The notes below the pieces were generated by a model. It searched no databases, was not told the origin of the DNA, and worked only from the letters and a program-made list of their open reading frames with translations. The translations under genes and the position numbers were made by a program. From Drechslerella dactyloides (Eukaryota; Ascomycota; Orbiliomycetes; Orbiliales; Orbiliaceae), in assembly GCA_020064725.1 (NCBI GenBank), contig JAGTWJ010000017.1, forward strand, positions 3,720,001 through 3,784,000: a DNA stretch of 64,000 bases, given 5' to 3'. Below are positions 24,608-35,402 of this stretch, one piece after another; the stretch's first letter is position 1, and every line of letters begins with the position of its first letter.

Positions 24608-27600
24608 ATGGCTGCGCCGTCGCGAGCAGCTGACGAGGACTTTCCCGTGCCTCTCCAACAGGCTCCTGCCGAGGCCAGTGCGGCAGCATCGTCATCAATC
24701 TCACAGACGAGCCCGCAAACACGTGGACAGCCACGAGCGCAGCGGCCGAGGAAGCCCTGCAAATTCTATGCTACAAAAGCCGGTAAGCTAGAGCGAACTT
24801 TCCGACTTCCCCGAGCATGCCAGTTATACTTCCCCGAACGCTAGAGTCTTGAAATGCCTTATTTTGGTCTGGTCATTTGCAAATGCGATGCAATGAATAT
24901 GCAATGCATGGTGCCTCCTGAACTCTGGATTGGCTTTAGATATGGCACGAGAACACGTTGCAGAATTGCTTCATCGGGGTTATGCGTGATTGGTAATGGC
25001 CGAGAGGAAGTCGATCTTCTGCGCTTTGTTTCGGCTGTTCACAAATCACGTTTTCTGGGGATGTCATCCACCCTGCCGATTCGCGCGGATTGCATCGACA
25101 GCGCTCCGGCTGGGATCTCTGCTTTTGCTGTCCATCTAAGACTTTCCCCCACACTCGGCTAATATAAGCACAAACATCGTTATGGAAATCGCTTAAACCT
25201 TTTCTGAAACTGCGAGTAGGGTGTAAGAACGGGGATTCCTGTCCCTTCCTCCATGGCGACGATCGCTCAGCTGCCCAGCTGCCGGGGACAGCCCAGCAAG
25301 CCTCAGCGTCCGATCGACACGTACGTCATGCGGCACGCGGCGCGTCTGGCACCGACGCATTGGCTACACGCCGTCACCTCCCCACCGTAGATCCATCTAG
25401 GGTGGTGCGTCGGCCTGTACCCGCGGGCGAAAATACCCCCGAAGTGCGAAGACAAAACGAGATCAATCAGCTTAAACGCCGATGGGGAAATGTGTTCCAG
25501 ACAGTCGATCAGGAACAAGGGGTTTACCGCCTGGAGCTCAAGCAGAGCGAGGATTTCCCATATGATCTCGATGCTTTGAAGATCGAAATCTCGGTGCCGC
25601 CGGGCTATCCCAAGACTAGCGCGGATGGACCCACTGTTAAGGTCCTGAACGACGATATACCCAAGGGGCACCAGATCAACATCGAACGGGGTTTCTCTAA
25701 TTTAGTCAAGGCGGCCTCAAATACGACAAGACTTTTGGATCTGCTGAACAACCTGGATAAACGGCTGGAGGACTTCTTGTCATCCGAGAAGGCTACCACT
25801 TTCAAAATTGTGCCTAACGTGGCAGCTATCACCCAGGAAACAGCGAAGCTCGACGTCAACGATCACCCGGCCCAGGAGGAATTTATATCGGTCCCTGCAC
25901 CGCCTCCGGTTGTTCAGAAGCAGGATCCACCTCGAGCCGCGTATAGCCAGGCCGAAAAGGAAGCTGCGAGTGCCAGGCGGGCTGTAGAAACGAGACAACT
26001 GGAGGCCAGGTTCCGACAATCCAATGTGTTTTGGAAGAACGCCGCTGGTACCACCTACAAGGTGCCCTTGGAGCCGAGAATGAAGAATCTGCTTCCAGCA
26101 GGGCTGCTGTTGGTTAATTTTGTGGACTTGAAGGTACCAGAGTTATATCCACTGGAGCCTTGCAGGGTTGCGTTCGATCGCAGGTTTCCACCCGCTCTTA
26201 CATCGGGAATTGAGAAAGAGTTCTTGAAGCGGGCGCAAGAGAAACCCGAGGTTTCGCTCATGGCACAGCTTAACTATCTCGCTCAGAATCTGCATAACAT
26301 GCTTGGTGATGAGCCTGAGCCTGAGCAGACGGCTCCGGAGGCTGTCACCGAGGACGCTAACACTACTACTAAAGATGACATCCCTGAAGCTGGGCCTTCT
26401 AGCGCAGTAGCTGCTCTATTAACCGCTGTTCCAGATAAGCCTCACGTTATACGAGTTGAGGGCACCCGGCCGCCAGAGTGGGATAATCCCAATGAATCCG
26501 AAAGTGACTCTGAAGATGACGACTCAGAGGCGGACCAGGATGACGGGGATGATGAAGAAGGGGCAGATGACGGGAAGCAGGATGTTCAACCTGAGCCTGT
26601 GATTCCCGTGTCGGTCCCAACTGTGGAACGTGGCACATCCATTTCGTTCCCTGACATCAAGTTGAAGAATATCGAGTTACTGGAGCTCAAAACCATAAAC
26701 CTTACAACAAAATGCTCGCGTTGCAAGACTGTTGCAGATGTGAACAACCTCAAAGCCAAAGAAAATAGGCACACCCGACCCAAATTGCTTGGATGCGAGA
26801 AGTGCGCAAATGTCATAGGAATAGGTGCACATGCTCTTCCTCCCCACTTCCCGATCCGCCTCGCCATCGAGATCTCTTTGTTGCGATACTCGTTTCTGAC
26901 GTTTACGTTGCATTTTTACATGTTCGATTACATGTTAAATCTAGATTACAGAAGAGAATTCATTCATGAGAATCATTCACGTGCGGGATTTCTTGACATG
27001 TCGGGATGCACGGTTGTAGATCTGCTTCCAAGGTATGTGATTATAGCGTCCGAACTGTATTTACGTACCCCGCAGTGTAGGCCGATAGGTGTTCTCGAAG
27101 CAGAAGGCTAGACGACACGGTATCAGAATTTGAAACAATCCCATGTGTTCAATTGCGAAATCATGCAGATCTAGACGTCGAAGAGGCACGATTTACAGTT
27201 TTTTGACGTCGGCTAAATCTAAAATCCACGTCTAGTGAATTCGTCCCGACATGCGCGACGTGCAGTACGACGTTGGCAGGTGGCATCCAGGGAGTGACCC
27301 GGTCCCAAACCATGTTTGCAAATTGCAGGTCTTGCTTCGCCAAGATGAGTATGGATTATTTTCTAATCATCAGACTGGGTTGAAGACCTGGCTTTTGGGC
27401 TCACATGCGCATGTTGTTGGAGGGCTGATTTATTTTCTTCAGGTTTATTCATACCGGAAATCAGATTTTTGAAGATATCAGAAGATGATGGTGAGTTGAA
27501 TTGGCTCCCTTTTGGATTAGACAGCCGTGACCATCTACGTCAAAATGCATACTTTGATAATAGTATTCTGAAAAATGCATTATATCTTTCTTGGTTGGTA

Positions 27601-30100
27601 GCGAGGCTAATGACCATTGTCGTCATATATCTCTAGTCGATTTGGGTGCGGGTGGGCAAATCCGACGTCAGGTGAGCCCAACACAAAGATTGCGAAGAAG
27701 GATGCGGCATCATTAGAACCTCGTAGCGCGATATAGCCGCCTTTACGAATTGGAGGTTGACGCAAAGGGATCTTCGATCCCAAAATTCGATAGAAGGAAA
27801 ACCTTGGTCTTGTGGCCGGCACAGAGCTACCCCTGAAAGGCAAGTTTCTTGTTCCCTGAAAGTCGCTTGGGGTGTGGATAGGAGCCTAAACAGCCCTAAA
27901 ATGCGTCGGTCATGCTAAATCTTTGTGCGACTGCAGGACGATGCGCGCATTATCGGTTCGTTGGCGCTACCTTTGATCCTCGATCTCGATGTTCTGGTGC
28001 AAAGGGTGGTCTGGATCTTGGTTGAAGCTCTAGATCGCTATCAGACAAAGAAGGTTGTAAACTCTTGGAGGTGTCAGCTGGACTAACTTGGATGTGCGCA
28101 TTTTCCGCCTATTGGTGGAGGACAGAAAATCCACCCGCTGGTTTCGGTGAGTGCCTGTCCCCTGCACGCCATCGACCGAGCATGGTCCGAAGAGGGTGTG
28201 TGAGGATCGCTGCTGGTTCGTCAGAAGGCCGGGTGGTGGGCACAGACCACCCAGGAACCAAACTGTCGGGTCTGCAGCACACCCAATCGGTCGAAATACC
28301 GTTTTGGAAACCCGATGACGTGAACGCTCATGGGATTTTCCCGAGACCACGCCGCTTGCGCTGCGGGCTCTGCATCCTCAACGTTCCGCACCATGATAGT
28401 TGATTTAGCTAACGATCTGTATTTCTATTGTGCTGCAGATTTTCATGGTGAGTTTACCCGAGCCGTGCGCACATCCCGTTCCTCTGTCTGCGGGCGGAGG
28501 GCCATCCGTTGACCAGTATCTCCGCTATCGATATGGAGATGGTTGCGTGAAACAAATATTCTGCAACGCCTGCTTCTATATCGCTCTCTCTTTGAATCGT
28601 CGATTAGTAGCTGATCGCGATGAAATGGAATAGCTGCAACAAAGTTTTCCCATGCGACAGGTGAGTTCATTACCCTTTGCTGCCCGGGGCCCAAGGCCCA
28701 TGTCCGCCGATCCCCAGGTTGTGGCCCGGGTGCGCCCCGGAGCCTCGTTCTATGTCGATCCCTTGATGCCTATTTTACCCGACATGAGAGGCAGCTCGGC
28801 AAAGGAATACGGTACTCGGTAATGCGACACGCCTTTCGTCGCTCCTTGGGGGAGCAAGGACACACGCAAAAGATATACATGTCAGACGTTTGGCGGGCCG
28901 ACATGGCGTGGGGGCATCACGGGCCACTTTCAAACCGATGATTTGTTGCGGGCTTCGCTTCTTCCATGCTGCTCGTGGCTTTCTTTTTCTGTACCACATT
29001 GGCGAAATGGGACCGTCCCTTGCTGCAACGTTGCTTTAGCGAACAATTGCCGTTCGATTTCTGGGACGGGATGGCTGACTGTGTCGAATGTCTAGATGCC
29101 ACGATAGCTCTGTGGAACCAAAACACCCGGCCGAGCATGCGAATAGGATGGTAAGTTCGACTCGACTCGAGTCTCTCCGGCTTGCGGTCTTTTCCTGCTG
29201 TCTGCCTTGCGAACGTTACAGAATGAGCATCCGCTCGTTCTGCTGTCACACTTTAGCCGGCTGCCCGCCAGGCAAGAGGGATTCGGACCGCGGCTCAGCT
29301 CAATCTAGCGGTGCGGGCTATGGGGCATCCTGCCCAAGCTGGCGATGATAGATCGAAGCTCGACCTTTGATCCCGATATCCTGAGGCATTACGTTTTACC
29401 TTCTTGTTTCCTAGCCGGAAGCTCCACATTGCCTGCATGGGTGTAGCATCACGCGCATCATTCATCCCGAGAAGGAAACTGAAATAATTCGACACCTTCC
29501 TTCTAGCCGAGGCTAGGCGGTTTCCATTATATTTCGACCGCCGCTAGACATACTGGCATACGTTCCCACTGTGGGGTGTGGGGCTCTGTGCATATATGAA
29601 ATCACGATGCTAACAATATTTCGTTGCAATCGAAACATTAGATTTGTGGGGCTTGCTCTCGCGAGCAGAATTACCGACCGGATGATTGTGCGTTTTGCGG
29701 TCACTCGTTTACGACAAAGAACTCGGGCTTCTGGGAAGGCGGGAAAGGTTAGTCTATCCGTCTGCCTGGAGATCGATCACGTTCCCCTTTTCTCCGTGCG
29801 CTTGGGTCGACGGTGGCTTAGAATTTCTGCTATAAACCCTGCACACGACTCTCACCTCGTCCCGAGCCACCAACTTGGACTATTTTCGTTGTCGTTTTCG
29901 TCTTGCAGAAGGCCTTCGAGAAGGAAATTGCTCGCACCCTTGCAATGAAGCACATGCCATTTCAACTCGCTGCTATTCGATGGGGTAATGTGACTGACTG
30001 GGAAGTTTTTAAAACAACAGGAACGAGGGATAAAACCAAAATGAGCAGGAAGGACCCCCGGAAGTACAAGCGGGTGAATACTAACACCAAGGCGGCATAA
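24608..30100 (+). CDS. CCCH plus CHY zinc-finger protein, 14 exons with micro-exons
   Basis: Predicted 808 aa. Exons: 24608-24782, 25220-26824, 26945-27032, 27236-27348, 27443-27490, 27637-27671, 27794-27839, 27937-27955, 28126-28146, 28439-28447, 28634-28660, 29096-29150, 29642-29747, 30021-30100; they sum to 2427 nt. Splicing exon 1 to 2 completes a CCCH finger (C51, C60, C66, H70; spacing C-x8-C-x5-C-x3-H). An RWD-like region and an acidic linker follow. Cys pairs CSRC, CEKC and CATC come next, and a CHY finger occupies about 704-790: GRCAHYRKSTRWFRFSCC, CDRCHD, ICGACSREQ, CAFCG. The tail is FWEGGKGTRD, then SRKDPRKYKR. Conservation of this C-terminal pattern decides the micro-exons; intron 7 is GC-AG. 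By family it is probably a nucleic-acid- or ubiquitin-linked zinc protein of unknown role. A frame that seems to begin at 25360 opens on TTG and is internal. Exon 6 is the least certain. Confidence 0.82.
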
Positions 30101-31807
30101 ACAGCTGTCACGGGCTTTATATATATGCGTCGATGTATGTACGCAGACCCACAGAATGCATGCAAAATCAAGTCGCTGTACACGTATGTCATAATGCAGC
30201 AAATCCCTTGCTCTAGCCATCATACGTAGATCATTAGCTAGTACCTGTGGCACAGGTTTCGACGCATTATGCGTATATTCCTGGGAGGGAGCGAGACGAG
30301 AGGGCATGCATGGGTAACCAACCATACGCACCGGATGCAAACGAGACCGAAACGGACATCGGACGGGGAAGCTGGCGGTCCCGGTTGATAATTCCCCGTG
30401 TCACCTGTCAACGTTTTATCCTGACCACTGGATCGCAGAGAAGCTGTCCCCGTGTTTTACGGGAAGGCATCCCTGCATCTGGGAGATAGCCAGGATGAGG
30501 CTCTCGGAATGATATCGGAGTTTCGGGGTGGGACAATCAAACCGGGGTCGCATCAGTCGCGCAATTAATATAACACGGACGATGCTATATATGCACATGC
30601 ATGCATCGAATCGTTGCCAACGTTCTGTGCGTTATTGATTGCATACAGCCGCATATATCTGTATGTACGTGCACGTTGTTTTTTAATATGCAATTGTTGG
30701 CTCGTATGGATGCGGATACGAAGTGTTATGCAACTTTATTGGATTGGGATTCGTTCGTCAGGGTCGTCCCTGTAAATTGGAACTCGAGGCTGAGCCGACC
30801 GGCCCGTCTGTATGACCCTTTACCTTGTCGTTGGTATCGAGGCAATAATATGCTTTTGTTCGCCTGAATAGCTTCTCTGTAGATCTGCAGCTGAATTTCG
30901 AAACCGTAGAAGTCTATAAGTCAGGGTGGGATTCGATCGGATTGGATATTGATACGCGGCATAGGTCCAGCATGTAGCTCATCTGATGCCAATGTTTCCT
31001 GTGGGTTTTAGGCTCTTTTGCTAGCTGAAGTTACGTTGGTCAGATGGAACATTCCAACATTTACTCTTTTGGGTTCTAAATTCCTTGTACTGCGTAAGCT
31101 GCGAGATATATCGCGATTCGATGAACGAACAAAAGCATCAGATGACGATCGAGTCGGCTCCGATTCGAAATTCTCCCATATGGATGCAGCGCATAGTGGC
31201 GTCGATATCGTTCGATTTCAGCTGTATGCACGTGAAACTTGAGTGATTATAATTATGTGCACGTGTGAGGGGGGTCTTCGCATTGATTGGATCCGAGGGA
31301 TGGCGGTAGTGCGGGGATGCTGCTGTGGAGAAAGCGGAGCGAGACCATCTCAGGCCGACACCCCCTATCGATATAATGGTCTCTATCTTCAACTATTGCG
31401 GGTGGAAGGGCACCAATTAGTATGCATCGTATCCTGAAGGACAATTGGACAAGGTGGCCGTCTTGCGATGGGATGCGCCCGACATCCGTTCGTGCATGGT
31501 TTGGTAATATATCTCGGAGACGGGATGTGGGTTGGATTTAGCCGGAATTCGTCAATGGCACCGCGTGCGCGTGCGGGCTACGTTGCATGGTGTGATTTAA
31601 ATTTATATGTTGTATCTACCACATTTATCTACCGACTGAGTCCTCACTTAGGTGTTCGGATACGAATAATTATATCGCGGTGTTAGGATAAGGAACGAAA
31701 AAGGTAGAATTTATCCACAATTTTAACCTCACATTTTGGGGCCACAAGATCCATTTCTCCAAAGAGTCAATGTGGAAGAATGGTTAGATCCTAGGGAACA
31801 GTTTGTT
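30101..31807. other. Intergenic region between the convergent CHY and ind1 genes
   Basis: This holds the 3' flanks of two convergent genes. I see no gene; open frames stay below 90 codons and lack domains. TGCATGCA occurs at 30157 and 30598. The stretch is A+T-richer than the coding block to its right. Confidence 0.6.
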
Positions 31808-33073
31808 TTAATGGAATAGTTTCCCGTCCACCTTCCCCGCAATATCGAGGAATGCCTTGGCGGTCTCGCCGGATGGGTCCTTGATGACCGATGGTCGCCC
31901 GGCATCTGCATCTTGACAGATGGAGGCGTGTAGCGGGATGTCACCCAGTAACTCGATGCCTCGCTTTTCGCACTCGCGGTGGACACCGTCTTGACCGAAG
32001 ATGTGGGTTGTATGCTGGCAGTTGGGGCAGGTGAAGATACTCATGTTTTGGACCATACCGAGGACCTTTGTTGGTCGGACGGGTTAGCTTACGGGCGCGG
32101 GTAGTATGCCTGGGGGTTTATATGACATACAGGTACTTTGACTTTGGAAAACATGTTGATACCTTTGACGGCATCTATGAGGGCGATATCTTGTGGTGTG
32201 GAGATGATGATGGCACCTAGTGTTACAGCGTTGTGTGACAGCAAGGTAGTAGTTAGTCGGCAATTTTCATACGGTGTATAGGTAGATGAGTCAGTAAAAA
32301 AGCATTTGGATATACTCCATACCATCGAGTTCCACCTGCTGCGTAATTGTCAGCTGTGTATCACCGGTGCCCGGTGGCAGGTCGAGAACCAGGACGTCAA
32401 GTTCACCCCAATCGATTTCGTGCAGAAGCTGCTGGAGCGCCTTCATGACCATGAGGCCCCTCCATACTACTGCATTCTCGGGGTCCACAAGGTAACCCAT
32501 AGACATCGACTTTATGCCATAATTCGATAATGGTATAAGCTGATTTTCTAGATCTTGAGTTTTAGCTGGGATTTGTAAAGATGAGATAAGGCATGGAAAT
32601 GCTTTTATTGCAATTGTTTTGCATACTTTCACTCAATCTAGGCTCTCCAGTCAGATTCAGGAGCTTTGGTATTGAGGGCCCGAATATATCTGTATCAAGG
32701 ATACCAGTGCGGCGTCCAAGACTTGAGAGCCCCAGCGCAAGGTTTACTAATGCAAGATAGCTGCTTATTAGCTAAAGTCTGTGAAGAGAAATTCAGACTG
32801 GCGATAGATGCACACCTGCCACTGTAGACTTTCCTACGCCGCCTTTCGCAGACGAGACCGCAATGACCTTGCGCACATTCTTGATTTTCTGCCTCTGCGG
32901 CAGCCCACGTTGCATGCGCGGAATTGACGGCGGGGCACCAGACCGCGGAAGCCCCTGTATCGCTTATTAAATAAGCTTATACGCGAATAAGTACGAAGAG
33001 CGTTGAAAATATGCATACCAGCGGGTTCTCATGCCAAAGCTGTCTCGCGGAGTGGAAGGCGCGCCGATACATG
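31808..33073 (-). CDS. ind1: Mitochondrial Mrp/NBP35-type P-loop ATPase Ind1 (NUBPL)
   Basis: Predicted 293 aa from six exons on the minus strand: 33073-33020, 32954-32816, 32746-32627, 32547-32323, 32216-32131, 32065-31808. Introns are 65, 69, 79, 106 and 65 nt, all GT-AG. The family inserts Fe-S clusters into peripheral-arm subunits of respiratory complex I in the mitochondrial matrix. Visible signs are a basic, Arg/Ser-containing N terminus (MYRRAFHSARQLWHENPL) fitting a targeting peptide, the deviant Walker A SAKGGVGKST at residues 53-62, DTDIFGPSIP at 82-91, the DLPPGTGD switch and the C-P-N-C cluster-binding pair (C221/C224). The presequence together with the NUBPL-like order favours Ind1 over the cytosolic Nbp35/Cfd1 proteins. 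It shares a 205-bp divergent promoter with bfr2. Presence of this gene implies that the organism has a canonical complex I. Confidence 0.92.
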
Positions 33074-33278
33074 CTGAGGCTTTCGGCGTCGTCGTGAGAG
33101 CATGACGTGCCAGTTGTGTTGTGTGGGATGTTGGACGGTCAAGCTTTTTTAGCTTTCGGCCGACATCATTCGCGAAACTTGCGCAAAATTTCCAACCGTG
33201 GAACTGTCGCGATTCAAAAAAAATTTACAGCCGAACAGCACTCAAGGCCCGCGTGGTAGCCCTACAGCATCGGACAAC
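33074..33278. promoter_or_regulatory. Divergent promoter ind1 / bfr2 with RRPE-like motif
   Basis: The 205 bp between the two opposite start codons must hold both core promoters. AAAAATTT at 33219-33226, within a run of eight A followed by three T, matches the core of the ribosomal RNA processing element (RRPE) known upstream of ribosome-biogenesis genes in ascomycetes. It lies about 55 bp upstream of the bfr2 ATG. A second AAAATTT is at about 33185. Function is inferred from the motif and the neighbouring gene. Confidence 0.5.
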
Positions 33279-35160
33279 ATGCCCTCGCGGTCGCTCTCAT
33301 TCGCTGAGCTGTTGACTACTGCGCCCAAAGGTAACACCTTCCAAATCCCCATGTGCTCTTGCCCGCGATCAAGCCGCTGACTGGTCTTTAGAATTCGACC
33401 CTGAGACAGATCAGGATCCCTACGCTTCCGACCGAGATGACGGCTCTGAGGATGGTAGCGAAGTCGACGAGAGTGCAGGAAGGGAACACTACGTAGAAGT
33501 TGGGTACGTAGTAGAACTCCGGGCTCGCACGTCGCGGGAACGCGGGAACTGGGCTGACAGATTGGCCGCTTAGGAAGAGCAAGCTTCGACAAAACCAGGA
33601 CATACATCTACATCCGAAGTACAATGGAGCGACAGTCAGCCGAGGCAGCCTGTACGAGGATGATGACGATGACAGCGAAGACGACGAAGAGGGTAGCCAG
33701 GACGAGGACGAAGAAGGAGAGGAGGAGGGCAATGAGGATGAATCCGAGGATGATGAGTCTGAGAGTGGCGACGTGAGGCTCTCTATACCGCCCGCACTTC
33801 AAGAGCGACAGAATGGCAAATCGAAGAAGGATAGACGCTCCGCTGCCGACGAAAGCGACGAAGAGATCGACGATGTGGAGGATATGAGATCTGACGAGGA
33901 TATGGACGACGATGAAAGCATGGGAAGCGGTAGCGAGGAGGAAGACGGAGAGAGCGAATCCGGTAGCGACAACGGTGGCAATGAGAGGTCGCAGAGAGAT
34001 GAGCTACGAAGTATGATGGCTCAAGAACAAAAGTAAGCCAGGCTCATGGGACAGGTCGCTTTGTCTATACTGACTGCTTGAAGAAACATCGTAGCAAACC
34101 TGTCGCAAGCCGCAAAAACTGATGCAGAGAAAGGCCTAGCTGTGAGAAGCCAACGAGTAAGTCTCCGATGGCCGACTGCAAAGCGTGATAGCAACTGACT
34201 GACATTGGACAGGCTTTCTTCGATGAATGCCTCAAGTCGAGGATGCAAATTAAGAACGCTTTGATAGCGGTCAACTCACTGCCGCGAGAACCCCTCGATT
34301 CGCCAGATGATACTGTTCGTGCCGCCGAAGACGCGGCCGTCGCTCTTTGGAATACGATATCACAGCTGCGATACGATCTCGTCAAGACCCGCGAAGGATC
34401 AGAAGGGAGAAAAAGCGCGAAGCGAAAGCACGAAGATATAACGAGAGACACCAGCTCCGACGATGTGTGGAAAAGTATGAAAAGGATGGAGTCGGATAGC
34501 GCCGCATACCGAAATTCCACATTGGAGAAATGGTCGTCCAGGCTGCAGGCAACTGCGAATATTGTGCCAGCAGCCAAAAAGCTCAACCAGTCTGCTGCTG
34601 CGCAAACAGTTTCGTCGCAGTTACGAGAACAGCTGGCAGACGTATCTAGCGAAGTTGCAAAGAGCCGTGTCCCGCAGGAGTCGGCGCCAGTTCAGAAATC
34701 CCAAAAGTTGGATGAGGACGCTGGCATTTACGACGATACCGATTTTTACAAACGACTTCTGTTGGTACTGCTAGAACAGAGAGGGAACAGTGCAACTAAC
34801 GGGGGAGTCATCCAACTCGCCCCGGCCGATCTGCAAGAACTGAAAGTGAAAAAGAAGAGGAGTAACGTGGATACAAAGGCGTCGAAGGGAAGAAAGCTGC
34901 GATATCATGTCCATGAAAAACTCCAAAATTTCATGATGCCGGACGATTCGTTCGAATGGCACGAGCAGCAGATAGAGTAAGAGACCTACGTATCCAGAAA
35001 TCCCCTTTCGAACGCATTTGCTAACAGATTTTCTAGTGAGTTCTTTTCGAGTCTGATGGGCCAGCGGCGGAGGATGTTAGACGAACAGTCTTCAGATGAA
35101 GAAGAGAAGGACGAGAGCGCAGTTTCTGTCGCCCAGCTCTTCAGTCGTATAGCTGCTTGA
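33279..35160 (+). CDS. bfr2: rRNA-processing protein Bfr2 (AATF/Che-1 family)
   Basis: Predicted 527 aa from six exons: 33279-33330, 33392-33503, 33574-34032, 34084-34156, 34213-34976, 35037-35160. Introns are 51-70 nt. Bfr2 acts in the nucleolus in the small-subunit processome, with Enp2 and Lcp5, during early 18S rRNA maturation. The N terminus begins with a short S-F-A-E-L-L-T-T-A-P-K segment. A very acidic Asp/Glu/Ser stretch covers about residues 60-205. The AATF-type helical region (FFDECLKSRMQIKNAL, LPREPL) follows, then the TRAUB domain with D-D-T-D-F-Y-K-R-L-L-L-V-L-L-E and KGRKLRYHVHEKLQNFM, and a C-terminal FFSSLMGQ. Length agrees with fungal homologues. The intron between exons 4 and 5 has phase 0, and the others join conserved blocks. 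An RRPE-like motif upstream fits co-regulation with other ribosome-assembly genes. Confidence 0.93.
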
Positions 35161-35402
35161 GCTTATGAGCCATATTTTCTGTATAATTGATGTATGATAT
35201 ATAAGCGCTACGAAGGGTATATCGTAATAGTAGATTTTATATATGGACTGGCATTATTCCAAGCCACGACCCGCGAACCGGACCTTGGGACTGTAGTATG
35301 CAATTGACACGACATCACAGTACGGCTGTGTTGAGTTGCTATAAAATTTCAACATTCAAAGTTTGAACATTCGCGACAACATCTACGCTCCGATATCCCG
35401 AG

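Noticed and set aside
25360..27111. Single long exon (583 codons) as the whole CHY-region gene
   Set aside because: It opens on TTG, lacks the CCCH finger completed by exon 1 and ends in intron sequence before the CHY domain; the 14-exon model restores conserved residues on both sides.
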